Shown piece after piece: positions 9,401 to 18,184 of a stretch of DNA of 64,000 nt. The position numbers and the translations under genes are program-made. Position 1 is the first letter of the stretch; the number at the start of each line of letters is the position of its first letter. Origin of the DNA: Rhizobiaceae bacterium (GTDB lineage Bacteria > Pseudomonadota > Alphaproteobacteria > Rhizobiales > Rhizobiaceae); the NCBI GenBank assembly GCA_017640615.1, contig JAEPQK010000004.1, positions 1 through 64,000 on the forward strand, written 5' to 3'. The notes beneath the pieces were generated by a model. It did no database searches. It worked only from the letters and a program-made list of their open reading frames with translations, and had not been told where the DNA came from.

Positions 9401-11652
9401 GCTGCTGCGCACCCGGCGCGGAAGCCGGCGCTGGTCCTGTCGCGGGCACTGCGCTCTCGGCCGACGAGATACGGCTTGCCAGCCGCCCGCTTGGCGACGG
9501 CCTCATGCAAACCGATCTTTCGGTGCCGACGGTGCATTGCGGCGCATGCATCCACACGATCGAAAAGGCGCTCGGCCGGTTGGACGGCGTTGAAAGCGCG
9601 CGCGTGAACCTCTCGAGCAAACGCGTCGCTATCAAATGGCGTGACGGCAAGGTGCCGCCCTTCGCAGCGACGCTGGAGGCGGCCGGATACGCCTCACATC
9701 TGTACTCACCCGGCGAGAATGGACGCGACGCCGTACTCGCTGAGCTTATCCGCGCGGTCGCGGTGGCGGGCTTCGCCGCCGGCAACATCATGCTTCTTTC
9801 GGTCTCGGTCTGGAGCGGCGCGGATGGCGCGACGCGCGATCTATTTCACTGGATATCGGCGTTGATCGCACTGCCGGCGCTGGCATATGCGGGCCGGGTC
9901 TTCTTTCGCTCGGCCTGGAGCGCGCTGCGTCACGGCCGCATGAACATGGATGTGCCGATAGCTATCGGCGTGTCGCTTGCCTATGCGCTGAGTTTCTACG
10001 AGACGCTCAATCACGGCCAGCATGCCTATTTCGATGCCGCAGTGACTCTGCTTTTTTTCCTGCTGATCGGACGCACACTCGACCATGTGATGCGCGAGCG
10101 AGCCCGCTCTGCCGTCGCCGGGCTTGCGAAGCTGACGCCGGCTGGCGCGATGATACGCGACGATGACGGCTCGCACCGTTATCTGCCGCTCGCAGAAATC
10201 GCACCCGGCATGTCGATAATAGTGGCCGTCGGGGAGAGAGTGCCCGTGGACGGCGTCATCACGGAGGGCGCGACGGAGTTCGACCGAGCGCTGGTGACCG
10301 GCGAGAGCGTGCCGCAACGGGCGACGCCGGGTGCGCAGGTTCAGGCTGGCGTCCTCAACATGGGGAGGCCGGTCACGGTGCAGGCAACAGCCGCCGCGAA
10401 GGATTCATTCCTGGCCGAAATGGTTCGCATGATGGAAGCGGCGGAGGGCGGCCGCGCGCGCTATCGCAGGATTGCAGACCGCGCATCGTCACTCTACGCA
10501 CCCGTTGTGCATCTCGCGGCTTTCCTGACCTTTCTGTGGTGGATGTTTGCGACCGGCGACTGGCACCGGGCAATCACCATCGCCATTGCCGTGCTGATTA
10601 TCACCTGTCCCTGCGCGCTGGGGCTGGCAGTGCCTATCGTTCAGGTGGTTGCCGCACGAAGGCTCTTCGAACATGGCGTCATGGTGCGCGATGGATCGGG
10701 CCTGGAGCGCCTTGCCGATATTGATCATGCCGTCTTCGACAAGACAGGCACATTGACGACAGGCGTGCCGGTTCTGCGCAATGCGGGCGATATACCGGCA
10801 CAGGGGCTGTCAATCGCGGCCGCCCTTGCCGCCCAAAGCCGCCATCCGTACTCGCGCGCTGTTGCCGCCGTCGCCGATGTAGAGACCTTCAGCCAGAACT
10901 TGAAGGGCGTATTGGAAGTCACTGGCAATGGAGTCGAAGCCGAGCATGACGGAACAGTCTGGAGGCTTGGCCGAGCTGCCTGGGCATGCGGTGAAGATGT
11001 TGCGCGGGGCACGGTGCTTTCGCGTGATGGCCAACTCGTTGCGCGCTTTGAGTTTGCAGAGCAGGTGAGGCCGGGTGCGGAGGATGCGGTTGCATGGCTG
11101 CACAACCAGGGCGTGGAATCGGAGCTTGTGTCTGGCGATCGGGATGAGCCGGTGGATTCAATAGCAGACAGGCTGGCGATCTGGCGTCGCTTCGCCAACA
11201 TGCAACCGGGTGACAAGACGAAACGGCTGGTCGAACTGGCGCAAGAAGGACGCCGTGTGCTGATGGTCGGCGACGGTCTGAACGATGCACCCGCGCTTGC
11301 CGCGGCTCATGTTTCGATGGCGCCGGCAACTGCAGCAGATGTGGGGCGCAACGCGGCGGACTTCGTCTTCCTGCGCGACAGCCTGAGCGCCATTTCCGAA
11401 GCGGTTGCGACCGCGCGTCGTGCAGCGGACCTCATCCGCCAGAACTTCGCACTGGCAATCGCCTACAATATCCTCGCTGTGCCGATCGCCATTTTCGGTT
11501 ATGTGACGCCACTCGTCGCCGCCGTCGCCATGTCGCTATCGTCACTGCTTGTCATTGCAAATGCGATGCGATTGGTGATGAACGAGGCAAGTCTGGGTGG
11601 TCCGGCCGATAAACGCCATGCGAGAGAGTTCCAGCAGGCGAAGGTAGCATGA
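9397..11652 (+). CDS. ccoI: Copper-translocating P-type ATPase CcoI/FixI
   Basis: A 751-residue P1B-type ATPase. It has an N-terminal heavy-metal-associated domain with GACIHTIE, membrane helices, the ion-binding CPC motif (C404-P-C406), the phosphorylation motif with Asp448 in DKTGTLT, and the hinge GDGLNDAPAL. A cysteine pair at the extreme N-terminus (MSCCAP) resembles other CcoI proteins. It exports Cu to the periplasm to supply cbb3 CuB. It overlaps ccoH and ccoS by 4 bp each. Confidence 0.96.
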   Translation: MSCCAPGAEAGAGPVAGTALSADEIRLASRPLGDGLMQTDLSVPTVHCGACIHTIEKALGRLDGVESARVNLSSKRVAIKWRDGKVPPFAATLEAAGYASHLYSPGENGRDAVLAELIRAVAVAGFAAGNIMLLSVSVWSGADGATRDLFHWISALIALPALAYAGRVFFRSAWSALRHGRMNMDVPIAIGVSLAYALSFYETLNHGQHAYFDAAVTLLFFLLIGRTLDHVMRERARSAVAGLAKLTPAGAMIRDDDGSHRYLPLAEIAPGMSIIVAVGERVPVDGVITEGATEFDRALVTGESVPQRATPGAQVQAGVLNMGRPVTVQATAAAKDSFLAEMVRMMEAAEGGRARYRRIADRASSLYAPVVHLAAFLTFLWWMFATGDWHRAITIAIAVLIITCPCALGLAVPIVQVVAARRLFEHGVMVRDGSGLERLADIDHAVFDKTGTLTTGVPVLRNAGDIPAQGLSIAAALAAQSRHPYSRAVAAVADVETFSQNLKGVLEVTGNGVEAEHDGTVWRLGRAAWACGEDVARGTVLSRDGQLVARFEFAEQVRPGAEDAVAWLHNQGVESELVSGDRDEPVDSIADRLAIWRRFANMQPGDKTKRLVELAQEGRRVLMVGDGLNDAPALAAAHVSMAPATAADVGRNAADFVFLRDSLSAISEAVATARRAADLIRQNFALAIAYNILAVPIAIFGYVTPLVAAVAMSLSSLLVIANAMRLVMNEASLGGPADKRHAREFQQAKVA

Positions 11653-11819
11653 CCAACCTGGTTGTTCTCATCCCTGTTGCGTTGCTACTCGGAGTGGCCG
11701 GGGTTGGCGCGTTCCTGTGGTCGCTGCAAAGCGGTCAGTACGAGGATCTCGATGGAGCGGCCGAGCGGATATTGTCAGACGCTGACGAGCCTGTCCCGCC
11801 GCCGCGCGGGCGGCGATAG
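11649..11819 (+). CDS. ccoS: cbb3 oxidase maturation protein CcoS
   Basis: A 56-residue protein starting at ATG 11649 inside the ccoI stop (ATGA). One transmembrane helix near the N-terminus is followed by the diagnostic [23 protein letters not shown]. CcoS is needed to insert cofactors into cbb3 oxidase. Length and motif are normal, and it completes ccoGHIS. Confidence 0.95.
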   Translation: MTNLVVLIPVALLLGVAGVGAFLWSLQSGQYEDLDGAAERILSDADEPVPPPRGRR

Positions 11820-11851
11820 GCCGGTTCTTCACACCGCATACCCTAGGTTGT

Positions 11852-11865
11852 TTGACATAGCGCAA
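11852..11865. promoter_or_regulatory. Hybrid FNR/NnrR box upstream of nirK
   Basis: TTGAC-ATAG-CGCAA, centred about 73 bp before the nirK ATG. One half-site is FNR-like and the other has the CG pair seen in NnrR/DNR-type sites, so control by the NnrR-type regulator at 15838 is likely. Confidence 0.75.
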
Positions 11866-11931
11866 CGATGTGGGTCGCGCGCCGATCTAGGTTCTCGCCA
11901 TCGACAACGATGGATCACAAGGAGAACCGAG

Positions 11932-13035
11932 ATGTTCACGCGACGCCAGGCATTGATGGGAGTGGCTGCCGCTGCCGCGCTGGCGGCTATGCCGCCCTTA
12001 ACGGCGGCGGCCAACGAGGCGGATATCGCCGCACTTCCGCGCGAGAAGGTTTCGCTCGTCGCCCCGCCATTCGTTCATGATCACGAGCAGGTGGCAGCAG
12101 GCGGGCCGAAGGTCATGGAGTTCACCATGACAATCAAGGAACTGCCGGTCGTCATCGACGACGAAGGCACCACGCTGCAGGCCATGACCTATGATGGCTC
12201 GATCCCTGGTCCGCTGATGGTCGTGCACGAAGGCGACTATGTCGAACTCACGCTGATCAATCCCGACACCAATTCGCTGCCGCACAATATAGACTTCCAC
12301 GCTTCTACGGGTGCGCTTGGCGGCGGCGAACTCACGCTGGTCAATCCGGGCGAGCAGGTGGTGTTGCGCTTCAAGGCGACGCGCACCGGCACCTTTGTCT
12401 ATCACTGCGCTCCGGGCGGTCCGATGATCCCGTGGCATGTCGTTTCCGGCATGAGCGGCGCGATCATGATCCTGCCGCGCGACGGGCTGAAGAACGAGAT
12501 GGGCGAGCCGATCACCTACGACAAGGTGTATTATGTCGGCGAGAACGACTTCTACATTCCGCGCGACGAAAACGGCCATTTCATCAACTACGATTCGGCG
12601 GGCGAGGGATATGGCGACATGGTCGAGGTCATGCGCGGGCTTACGCCGACACATGTCGTGTTCAACGGCGCGAAGGGTGCGCTGACGGGCGAAAACGCCC
12701 TCAAGGCAAAGGTTGGCGAGACCGTGCTGATCGTCCATTCGCAGGCCAATCGCGATACGCGGCCGCACCTGATCGGCGGGCATGGCGACCATGTCTGGGA
12801 AGCCGGAAAGTTCGCCAATCCGCCTAGCAAGGACCTGGAGACGTGGTTCATCCGAGGCGGTTCCGCCGGCGCGGCGACCTACACCTTCCTGCAGCCCGGC
12901 ATCTACGCCTACGTCAATCACAACCTCATCGAGGCGGTTGAACTGGGCGCCACGGCCCACTTCGTGGTGGAGGGCGACTGGGACGACGACCTGATGAAAC
13001 AGGTCGCAGCGCCGGGCCCGATCCAAACCAACTGA
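11932..13035 (+). CDS. nirK: Copper-containing nitrite reductase
   Basis: A 367-residue periplasmic enzyme reducing nitrite to NO. The N-terminus has a Tat signal (TRRQALMG, then an Ala-rich stretch). Copper ligands visible: His118 and His123 in [11 protein letters not shown], His158-Cys159 in [18 protein letters not shown] with the later His and Met, and the C-terminal type-2 His region GGHGDHVW. This is the class I (short) form. ATG 11932 follows AAGGAG, and 11932 was preferred over longer in-frame starts because the NnrR-like box lies upstream of it. Pseudoazurin at 15266 is the probable donor. No defects seen. Confidence 0.97.
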   Translation: MFTRRQALMGVAAAAALAAMPPLTAAANEADIAALPREKVSLVAPPFVHDHEQVAAGGPKVMEFTMTIKELPVVIDDEGTTLQAMTYDGSIPGPLMVVHEGDYVELTLINPDTNSLPHNIDFHASTGALGGGELTLVNPGEQVVLRFKATRTGTFVYHCAPGGPMIPWHVVSGMSGAIMILPRDGLKNEMGEPITYDKVYYVGENDFYIPRDENGHFINYDSAGEGYGDMVEVMRGLTPTHVVFNGAKGALTGENALKAKVGETVLIVHSQANRDTRPHLIGGHGDHVWEAGKFANPPSKDLETWFIRGGSAGAATYTFLQPGIYAYVNHNLIEAVELGATAHFVVEGDWDDDLMKQVAAPGPIQTN

Positions 13036-13051
13036 CGGATCCGGCGAACTG

Positions 13052-13071
13052 GCCCGGCAGCAATGCCGGGC
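13052..13071 (+). terminator. Hairpin after nirK
   Basis: GCCCGGCA-GCAA-TGCCGGGC is a perfect 8-bp stem with a GNRA-type tetraloop, 16 bp after the nirK stop. No T run follows, so it may stabilise the nirK message rather than end transcription. Confidence 0.5.
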
Positions 13072-13105
13072 TATCATTGCCGGGTAGCCGAGCCGGAGAC
13101 TTCTG

Positions 13106-14017
13106 ATGGCGCTCACGAGATTCCTGATTGCGACCGCAGCCGCCGCATTGCTGACTTTGCCGCTTGCGGCGATAAGCCTAGCCAAACAGCCGGCAACCGA
13201 CCGGGCGACAATCGGTGGGGCAGATGCAACATAGGTTGTGGAATTGTCGCCCGGCATCCTGGAGTTTCCGGTACCTGGAGAATTTCAGGCGCAAGGACGG
13301 CCGACCAGTGCACCGGTTGTCGAGCAGAGGGTTTCTGCTCCGCTTGCCATCATGAAATATCAGGTCAGCCGGGCGGAATATCAGCGCTGCGTTGACACCG
13401 GCACGTGCAAGGCCGCCGATGCGACAATTGCCGAATACGCCGACGTGAAACCCGTGACCGGCGTCAACTTCCTCGACGCGCAGGCTTATGCACGCTGGTT
13501 CTCCGACCAGACCGGTGAACGCTGGCGGCTGCCGACAGCCGCCGAATGGGCATATGCCGCAAGTGAGCGGTTTGTCGGCGAAACCTATTCGGCGGTAGCC
13601 AGCGATCCCGACAACCCGGCAGTCGCATGGATCAGACGCTACCGCGAAGAATCTGCAGGTCGGCGCGCACCCGATCCCGTGGCGCATGTGCGTGGTCACT
13701 TCGGGGCCAATATGCGTGGCATAACCGATCTGGCCGGGAATGTGTGGGAATGGACCTCCACCTGCTACGCGCGCACCACGCTGGACGGCACGACAGGTGA
13801 GGTGGTGCACAGAACAGAAAACTGTCGGGTTCATATCGCCGAAGGGCGGCACCGCGCCTATGTGTCCGATTTCGTTGGCGATGGCGCGAGCGGTGGCTGC
13901 GCGGTCGGAATTCCGCCCGACAATCTTGGCTTCCGACTGGTGCGCGAGGCGAAGCGGTCATTGCCGCAGCGCCTTTTCGATGCCCTGCATTCCGCAATTC
14001 TCAACCTTGCGGCCTGA
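13106..14017 (+). pseudogene. nirV: nirV, interrupted by an in-frame amber codon
   Basis: ATG 13106 begins a clear signal peptide (MALTRFLIATAAAALLTLPLA). The same frame meets TAG at 13232-13234 (codon 43) and then continues with VVELSPGILEFPVPGEF and the whole FGE-sulfatase-like domain, including WRLPTAAEWAYAA, NVWEWTSTCY and GFRLVRE. NirV proteins follow nirK in many bacteria; their role is not settled. In relatives the residue before VVEL is commonly aromatic, so TAG probably replaced a Tyr codon. A GTG at 13238 could give a protein without a signal peptide, so loss of export is the minimum effect. No other lesion seen. Confidence 0.85.
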
Positions 14018-14036
14018 GCGGGGGCAGCAATGCAAA

Positions 14037-15182
14037 ATGCTGCGAAGAGCGCAGGGCGTCGTCTGCGTCCTGTTGGAGACACGCTGGTGCGCAGTCGTTG
14101 CGAGGGTGTACAGTCGGTGCCGCGGGTTCAGGCCCTTCTTCTTTATGGCCGCACTTCATGCCAGGCTGGCCGTGCCAGTGTGGCTGGCGCGAACCGGACT
14201 TGTACTACCGGGTCCGCTGCCGGGGCCCGGCCTGGCACATCCACGAGATGCTGTTCGGCTATTTGGCCGCCGTCATGGCCGGGTTCATTCTGACTGCCGT
14301 GCCTAATTGGTCCGGCCGGTCGCCGATCAATGGCTGGCCGCTGGCAGGCCTGTTGTCGCTGTGGATCGCGGGGAGGGTGGCGATGGCGTTCGTTGCCGAT
14401 CCCTTTGTGATGATGGCTGTCGATCTAGCCTTTTCGGTGGCGCTTGCAGCGGTGTTCTGGCGCGAGGTGATTGCCGGACGCAACTGGCACAAAGCACCCA
14501 TCGCCGGCATGCTCACCCTGTTCGGGTTGGCCAATGCATCGCTTCACGCAGATGGCGCGGCTGGGGGGGCGGGCGGATCGTGCCCAGCTTCACCAGCAAC
14601 TGGCTGGTCAAGTAGGGGAGCACGCGGCTGCCCGGACCCTTCGCCGGGCCCGATAAGGCAGCCTTGCTATGCACCGCCATTGCCATGTTTCCATGGGTTG
14701 CCGCGCCCGAGATCCGTCTGGCCGGGATCGCGCTTGTGGCTGCAGGTATTCTACAAGATGCCCGACTGGCCCGGTGGAGAGTGTACAACACTTGGCGCGT
14801 ACCGATCGTGGCAATACTGCATCTTGGGTATGGCTAGCTTGCTGTGTCAGTGCTGTTGCTCGGTGTTGCAACTATCTGGCTGATCGTTCCCCAGAGCGCG
14901 GCCGTTCACGCGCTGACTGCCGGCGCTGCAGCGGCGATGACGCTGGCAGTGATGACACGCACCAGCCTTGGTCACACCGGCCGCGACATTCGCGCAGATA
15001 GGTGGACGCAGGCGGTTTACGCCGCAGTGACGGCGGGTGCGGTTCTGCGCGTGAGCGCGCCCTTTTCGGGTGAGCTCTACCTGATGGTTCTGACGGCTGG
15101 GGGTGTGCTGTGGTCGGCGGCGTTTCTTGTCTTCGCCGTTTGCTACGCGCCCGTTCTCGTCGGCCCGCGATATCGAATCTGA
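14037..15182 (+). pseudogene. nnrS: nnrS remnant (NO/heme-copper membrane protein)
   Basis: NnrS motifs appear in order but in two frames. GFRPFFFMAALHARLAV starts in one frame. A one-base shift near 14221-14228 moves to PAWHIHEMLFGYLAAVMAGF. After LANASLHADG (about 14560) some 40 residues are missing and the frame returns to read GGRIVPSFTSNWLVK, TAG (14613-14615), then GSTRLPGPF. A second TAG at 14835-14837 sits in GYG*LAVSVLLLG where Trp is expected. The tail GHTGRDIRADRWTQAVY is intact. NnrS is a polytopic protein protecting against NO stress. With a frameshift, a deletion and two stops it is dead. Confidence 0.88.
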
Positions 15183-15203
15183 ACTGGCCGATACCAGACA
15201 TGA

Positions 15204-15240
15204 AAAGGCCGCGGGCAACTGACAGCTGCCCACGGCCTTT
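15204..15240. terminator. Bidirectional terminator between nnrS remnant and pseudoazurin gene
   Basis: Fourteen-base arms 15204-15217 and 15227-15240 pair with one wobble around a 9-base loop. The minus-strand reading has AAA and TTT at the stem ends, so it can end transcription from both sides. Confidence 0.75.
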
Positions 15241-15265
15241 GTTCAAGATGGCAGGGCGGCGCAGC

Positions 15266-15709
15266 CTAGTTGGCCGCCATCGCCTGACCGAAGAGTTCGG
15301 CAAACACATTCTTGGCCTTGCCGGGATGCTTGACCGCCTCGGCCTCGTCGACATTGGCTGCCTCGCCGACTTCGATCAGCGCGACCATGCCCATCGCATA
15401 ATGCGGCGTGCATTTGACGCCGTAGACGCCTTCCTTGTCGAAGGTGACTTCGAACTCTTCGTTGAACTTGCTCTTGAAGGGTTCCGCGCCTTCGGGAAGC
15501 ATGCCCTTGATGATCTCGGCATTGTGACCCTTGTCGGTGGGCAGGAAGCGGACGAGGTCGCCGGGCGCAACGCGGATGAAGTCGGGTTCAAACACCATCG
15601 CGCCCTTCTCGCCCTTGTTGAGCATCTTCACTTCGAATTCGGCGGCATTGGCCGCACCGGTCAGCGCGACGGCCGCGCCAAGTACTAGGATTGCAATCAG
15701 CTTTCTCAT
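15266..15709 (-). CDS. Pseudoazurin (blue copper electron donor)
   Basis: A 147-residue protein: a signal peptide ([22 protein letters not shown]) and a cupredoxin domain. Type-1 copper ligands are the His in [11 protein letters not shown] and the Cys, His and Met in [11 protein letters not shown]. The C-terminal two-helix tail ([13 protein letters not shown]) is typical of pseudoazurin rather than amicyanin. It likely carries electrons from cytochrome bc1 to NirK in the periplasm. A candidate NnrR site lies 69 bp before its ATG. Convergent with the nir genes and separated from them by a terminator. Confidence 0.95.
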   Translation of the reverse strand: MRKLIAILVLGAAVALTGAANAAEFEVKMLNKGEKGAMVFEPDFIRVAPGDLVRFLPTDKGHNAEIIKGMLPEGAEPFKSKFNEEFEVTFDKEGVYGVKCTPHYAMGMVALIEVGEAANVDEAEAVKHPGKAKNVFAELFGQAMAAN

Positions 15710-15771
15710 CGGATTGTCCTTTCGTCCTGAGAGGGTTGAGCTCTGACTACAACGAGTGCGCGGACTTGAAT

Positions 15772-15785
15772 TTGCGCTCGCTCAA
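15772..15785. promoter_or_regulatory. Candidate NnrR-type box, pseudoazurin/nnrR divergent region
   Basis: TTGCG-CTCG-CTCAA is centred about 69 bp before the pseudoazurin start and about 60 bp before the nnrR start. It is less symmetrical than the other sites. Confidence 0.6.
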
Positions 15786-15837
15786 ACTGGCGTTAGAAGT
15801 TGAGGCTGATGTGATGGGGCAGACGGGACGGATATTC

Positions 15838-16539
15838 ATGAGCGGGCTGGACAGGTCACTCATTGCCGATTTGCCGGCCTTTGCCGGTATGACCGGGGAA
15901 GCGCTCGATCTGGTGCTTCAAGGTGCGCGGTCGACCCGCCATGCAAAGAATTCCGATATCTTCGCTGAAGGAGGGATTGCGGATCACTTTTTCCTGCTGT
16001 TGTCGGGCCATGTGCGCGTGGTGCGTACGACACCGGAGGGTGAACAGATGATCGCCCGCTACATCAATGAGGGTGAGCTGTTCGGCATCGCCATTGCGAT
16101 GGGGCTGGCAGTGTATCCCGCCAGCGCAGTTGCGGCGGTGGACTGCGTGGTTCTCACCTGGCCCAACAGCGAGTGGCAGAAGCTGCAGGAGACAGTGCCG
16201 GGTTTCGGCGCGGCGGCATATCGCACCATCGGCGGCCGGCTGCAGGAAACGCAGAACCGGGTAATGGAAATGTCGACCGAGCAGGTGGAGCAGCGCGTCG
16301 CGCACGCCCTGCTGCGGCTGGTCAATCAGGCCGGGCGCAAGACGGAAAATGGTGTCGAGATCGACTTTCCGATTTCACGGCAGGATATCGCCGAGATGAC
16401 CGGCACGACGCTGCACACGGTCAGCCGGCTCCTGAGCGCTTGGGAAAGCGAGGGCGTTGTGGCGAGCGGACGGCAGAAGGTGACGGTTACCGACCCACAC
16501 CGGCTGATGCTGATTGCCGAACGCAGGGCTGGCAGGTGA
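15838..16539 (+). CDS. nnrR: NnrR-type Crp/Fnr regulator of denitrification
   Basis: A 233-residue Crp/Fnr protein with no N-terminal cysteine cluster, which sets it apart from FnrL. It has a cNMP-like barrel (DIFAEGGIADHFFLLLSGHVRVVR), a long dimer helix (RLQETQNRVMEMSTEQVEQRVAHALLRL), and an HTH with TGTTLHTVSRLLSAWE. NnrR/DNR-type regulators respond to NO and activate nir and nor genes. Placement next to nirK, pseudoazurin and CG-type boxes supports this call. ATG 15814 is an in-frame alternative start. It ends 3 bp from the convergent DUF1858 gene. Confidence 0.85.
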   Translation: MSGLDRSLIADLPAFAGMTGEALDLVLQGARSTRHAKNSDIFAEGGIADHFFLLLSGHVRVVRTTPEGEQMIARYINEGELFGIAIAMGLAVYPASAVAAVDCVVLTWPNSEWQKLQETVPGFGAAAYRTIGGRLQETQNRVMEMSTEQVEQRVAHALLRLVNQAGRKTENGVEIDFPISRQDIAEMTGTTLHTVSRLLSAWESEGVVASGRQKVTVTDPHRLMLIAERRAGR

Positions 16540-16542
16540 CAG

Positions 16543-16779
16543 TCAGCTGCCGATCGCTGCCAGAAGCTCGCGGACAAAGGCTTCTTCTTCCACCTCGTGC
16601 TCGGCACAGGCTTCAGTCACCGTGTGAAACGAACCTATCGGGCACCCGACGCACAGCATCCGGTGGCGGATCATCACGCCAACCGTGGCAGGCCAGCGCC
16701 GCATGATCTCGTCGACCGGCATGTCGGGATCGATCACTGTGGAACGGCTGTGGGTTTTTCTTCGGTACATACGAGACAT
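16543..16779 (-). CDS. DUF1858 domain protein
   Basis: A small soluble protein (about 78 residues) carrying the DUF1858 domain: IDPDMPVDEIMRRWPATVGVM then MLCVGCPIGSFHTVTEAC. The GC-GCPI type motif is conserved and such genes often sit by denitrification or hybrid-cluster loci; biochemical role unknown. The start is unsure. ATG 16779 and ATG 16770 are both possible; the frame extends to a TTG at 16818, but that lies inside a perfect NnrR-like box, so it is unlikely. Confidence 0.82.
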   Translation of the reverse strand: MSRMYRRKTHSRSTVIDPDMPVDEIMRRWPATVGVMIRHRMLCVGCPIGSFHTVTEACAEHEVEEEAFVRELLAAIGS

Positions 16780-16804
16780 AAACTCGGAGATCCCGCCGCA
16801 TTCT

Positions 16805-16818
16805 TTGCGCAGGCGCAA
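16805..16818. promoter_or_regulatory. NnrR-type box upstream of DUF1858 gene
   Basis: TTGCG-CAGG-CGCAA has perfectly symmetrical half-sites of the TTGCG-N4-CGCAA kind. Its centre is 32 bp before ATG 16779; a -41.5 site would put the transcript start at about 16770. Confidence 0.78.
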
Positions 16819-16898
16819 TCAATTGTGACGTGGATTCGTTCTGGATAGTCGTCTGCCAAGGAGCCGAGTTCATATTTAGTAGGTTCACTATGCGAAAC

Positions 16899-17198
16899 TC
16901 ATGCTCCGATGACATCGGGAACGCTCAATGTAGGCTGGTGCCGCTCTATCTCTTCAACCGAGAGATATCGTTTGCGGCCGGTTTCACGGTAGCGCTCCAC
17001 GCCTCGTGCAGGATTACATCCGTCCGGTATCAAGCCGTGTCTGGCGCAGAAGTCGTACATTGAGCCCACAACGGCTAGAACTCTCTTCGCTTGAAACGGT
17101 GTCTTGTTGTGTCCTGGGCAAGCTGCTTTCCACCTCTTTCCCGACGCCGCCTCAGCATCGTGGAGAGTCCCGATTTTGAATTGTGTTTGGTCATCCAA
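16899..17198 (-). pseudogene. Tyrosine integrase fragment (core-binding domain)
   Basis: The translation AKRVLAVVGSMYDFCARHGL, then NPARGVERYRETGRKRYLSVEE, is the end of the SAM-like core-binding domain and the linker into the catalytic domain of phage/island integrases. The catalytic domain (R-H-R-Y) is absent and the N-terminus is short. A remnant marking a former integration between the denitrification block and the sugar transport block. It is unrelated in sequence to the recombinases at 26.3 and 33.4 kb. Confidence 0.65.
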
Positions 17199-17221
17199 TG
17201 GAACCTCAAGCGATTCCGAGG

Positions 17222-18184
17222 TCAGTGAGATCGCCTGAATGAAGATGTCGCGACGGCGACCAGTACGATTGCGCCGATAAGCATTTCACGCACGTAGCTG
17301 TCTACACTCATCTGAGTCAGTCCGTTGTCGAGGATGCCAAGGATCAGCACGCCGACTAGAGTTGCAAGCACACGCGGCTCGCCCTCCTTTCCCATTGTCA
17401 TTCCAAGAAACACGGCAGCAATAGCGTCAAGCATCAAACCCGCACCCTGTGTCGGGTTCGCCGATGCGACACGGCTGGCGTACATGAGACCAGCCGCTGC
17501 GGCGCCGATTCCGGTCAGGACAAAGGCGCTCGATCTGAGGCGCGTAACCTGAACGCCGGCCAGACGTGCGGCTTCGCGATTGCCGCCTATCGCGTAGAGC
17601 CTGCGTCCATAGGTGGTTTGTTCCAACAGAACCCAGGTTATTGCGAGGACAACAAGAGCGGAGATCGACAGAAAGGGCAGCTTGAGCCCTGCCAGACCGA
17701 TGCTATCGAGCGGGATGCCGGAGCGTGCGAAGCCGGAAAAGGAAGCTGGTATGTCACGGCCGAAAATGGTTCGCCCGCCGGACACAAAGAAGGCGAGCCC
17801 ACTGAAGATCGTCAAAGTACCGAGGGTCGCGACGAAAGGCAGAATGCCGACAACCGCGACGAGGAAACCGTTGAGCAGCCCTCCAAGCATACCGACCGCG
17901 AGTGCTGCGGCAACGCCGATCCACAAAGGATAGCCCAGCGCAAACAGCACAGCAGCGACGATGCCCGCCAGGCTCGCCATCGAGCCCACCGAGAGGTCGA
18001 AATCGCCCATCACCATGACCACTGTCATTGCAAAAGCGACGACGGCCAGCATAGAAATCTGCTGTGAAACGTTGATCAGGTTGCGGGCGGTTAAAAAGGT
18101 GTCGGGAAGTTGGATCGTGAAGAACAGTATGATTAGAAGCAACCCTAGCAGCGTTCCCATTTGGCGAAAGTTGGCGATCTTCAT
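17222..18184 (-). CDS. Sugar ABC transporter permease (RbsC/CUT2 type)
   Basis: A 320-residue hydrophobic permease with about ten membrane segments and the CUT2 core: GDFDLSVGSMASLAG near residue 65, then GGLLNGFLVAVVGILPFVATLGT, and RAVGGNREAARLAGV-like YAIGGNREAARLAGVQV. It forms the membrane channel for the ATPase at 18181 and the binding protein at 19741. Its ATG overlaps the ATPase stop (ATGA, 18181-18184), so translation is coupled. It is the last gene of the block. The sugar is not evident from sequence. Confidence 0.93.
   Translation of the reverse strand: MKIANFRQMGTLLGLLLIILFFTIQLPDTFLTARNLINVSQQISMLAVVAFAMTVVMVMGDFDLSVGSMASLAGIVAAVLFALGYPLWIGVAAALAVGMLGGLLNGFLVAVVGILPFVATLGTLTIFSGLAFFVSGGRTIFGRDIPASFSGFARSGIPLDSIGLAGLKLPFLSISALVVLAITWVLLEQTTYGRRLYAIGGNREAARLAGVQVTRLRSSAFVLTGIGAAAAGLMYASRVASANPTQGAGLMLDAIAAVFLGMTMGKEGEPRVLATLVGVLILGILDNGLTQMSVDSYVREMLIGAIVLVAVATSSFRRSH

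Noticed and set aside
13232..13234. Genetic recoding of TAG in this organism
   Set aside because: TAG is the normal stop of ccoN, ccoP, ccoG and ccoS, and readthrough there would add meaningless tails. The nnrS frame also has a frameshift and a deletion, so mutation is simpler. Kept only as a test for nirV.
11998..13257. Minus-strand frame of 419 codons opposite nirK
   Set aside because: It is the complement of nirK, whose copper ligands and Tat signal are complete. No independent support.
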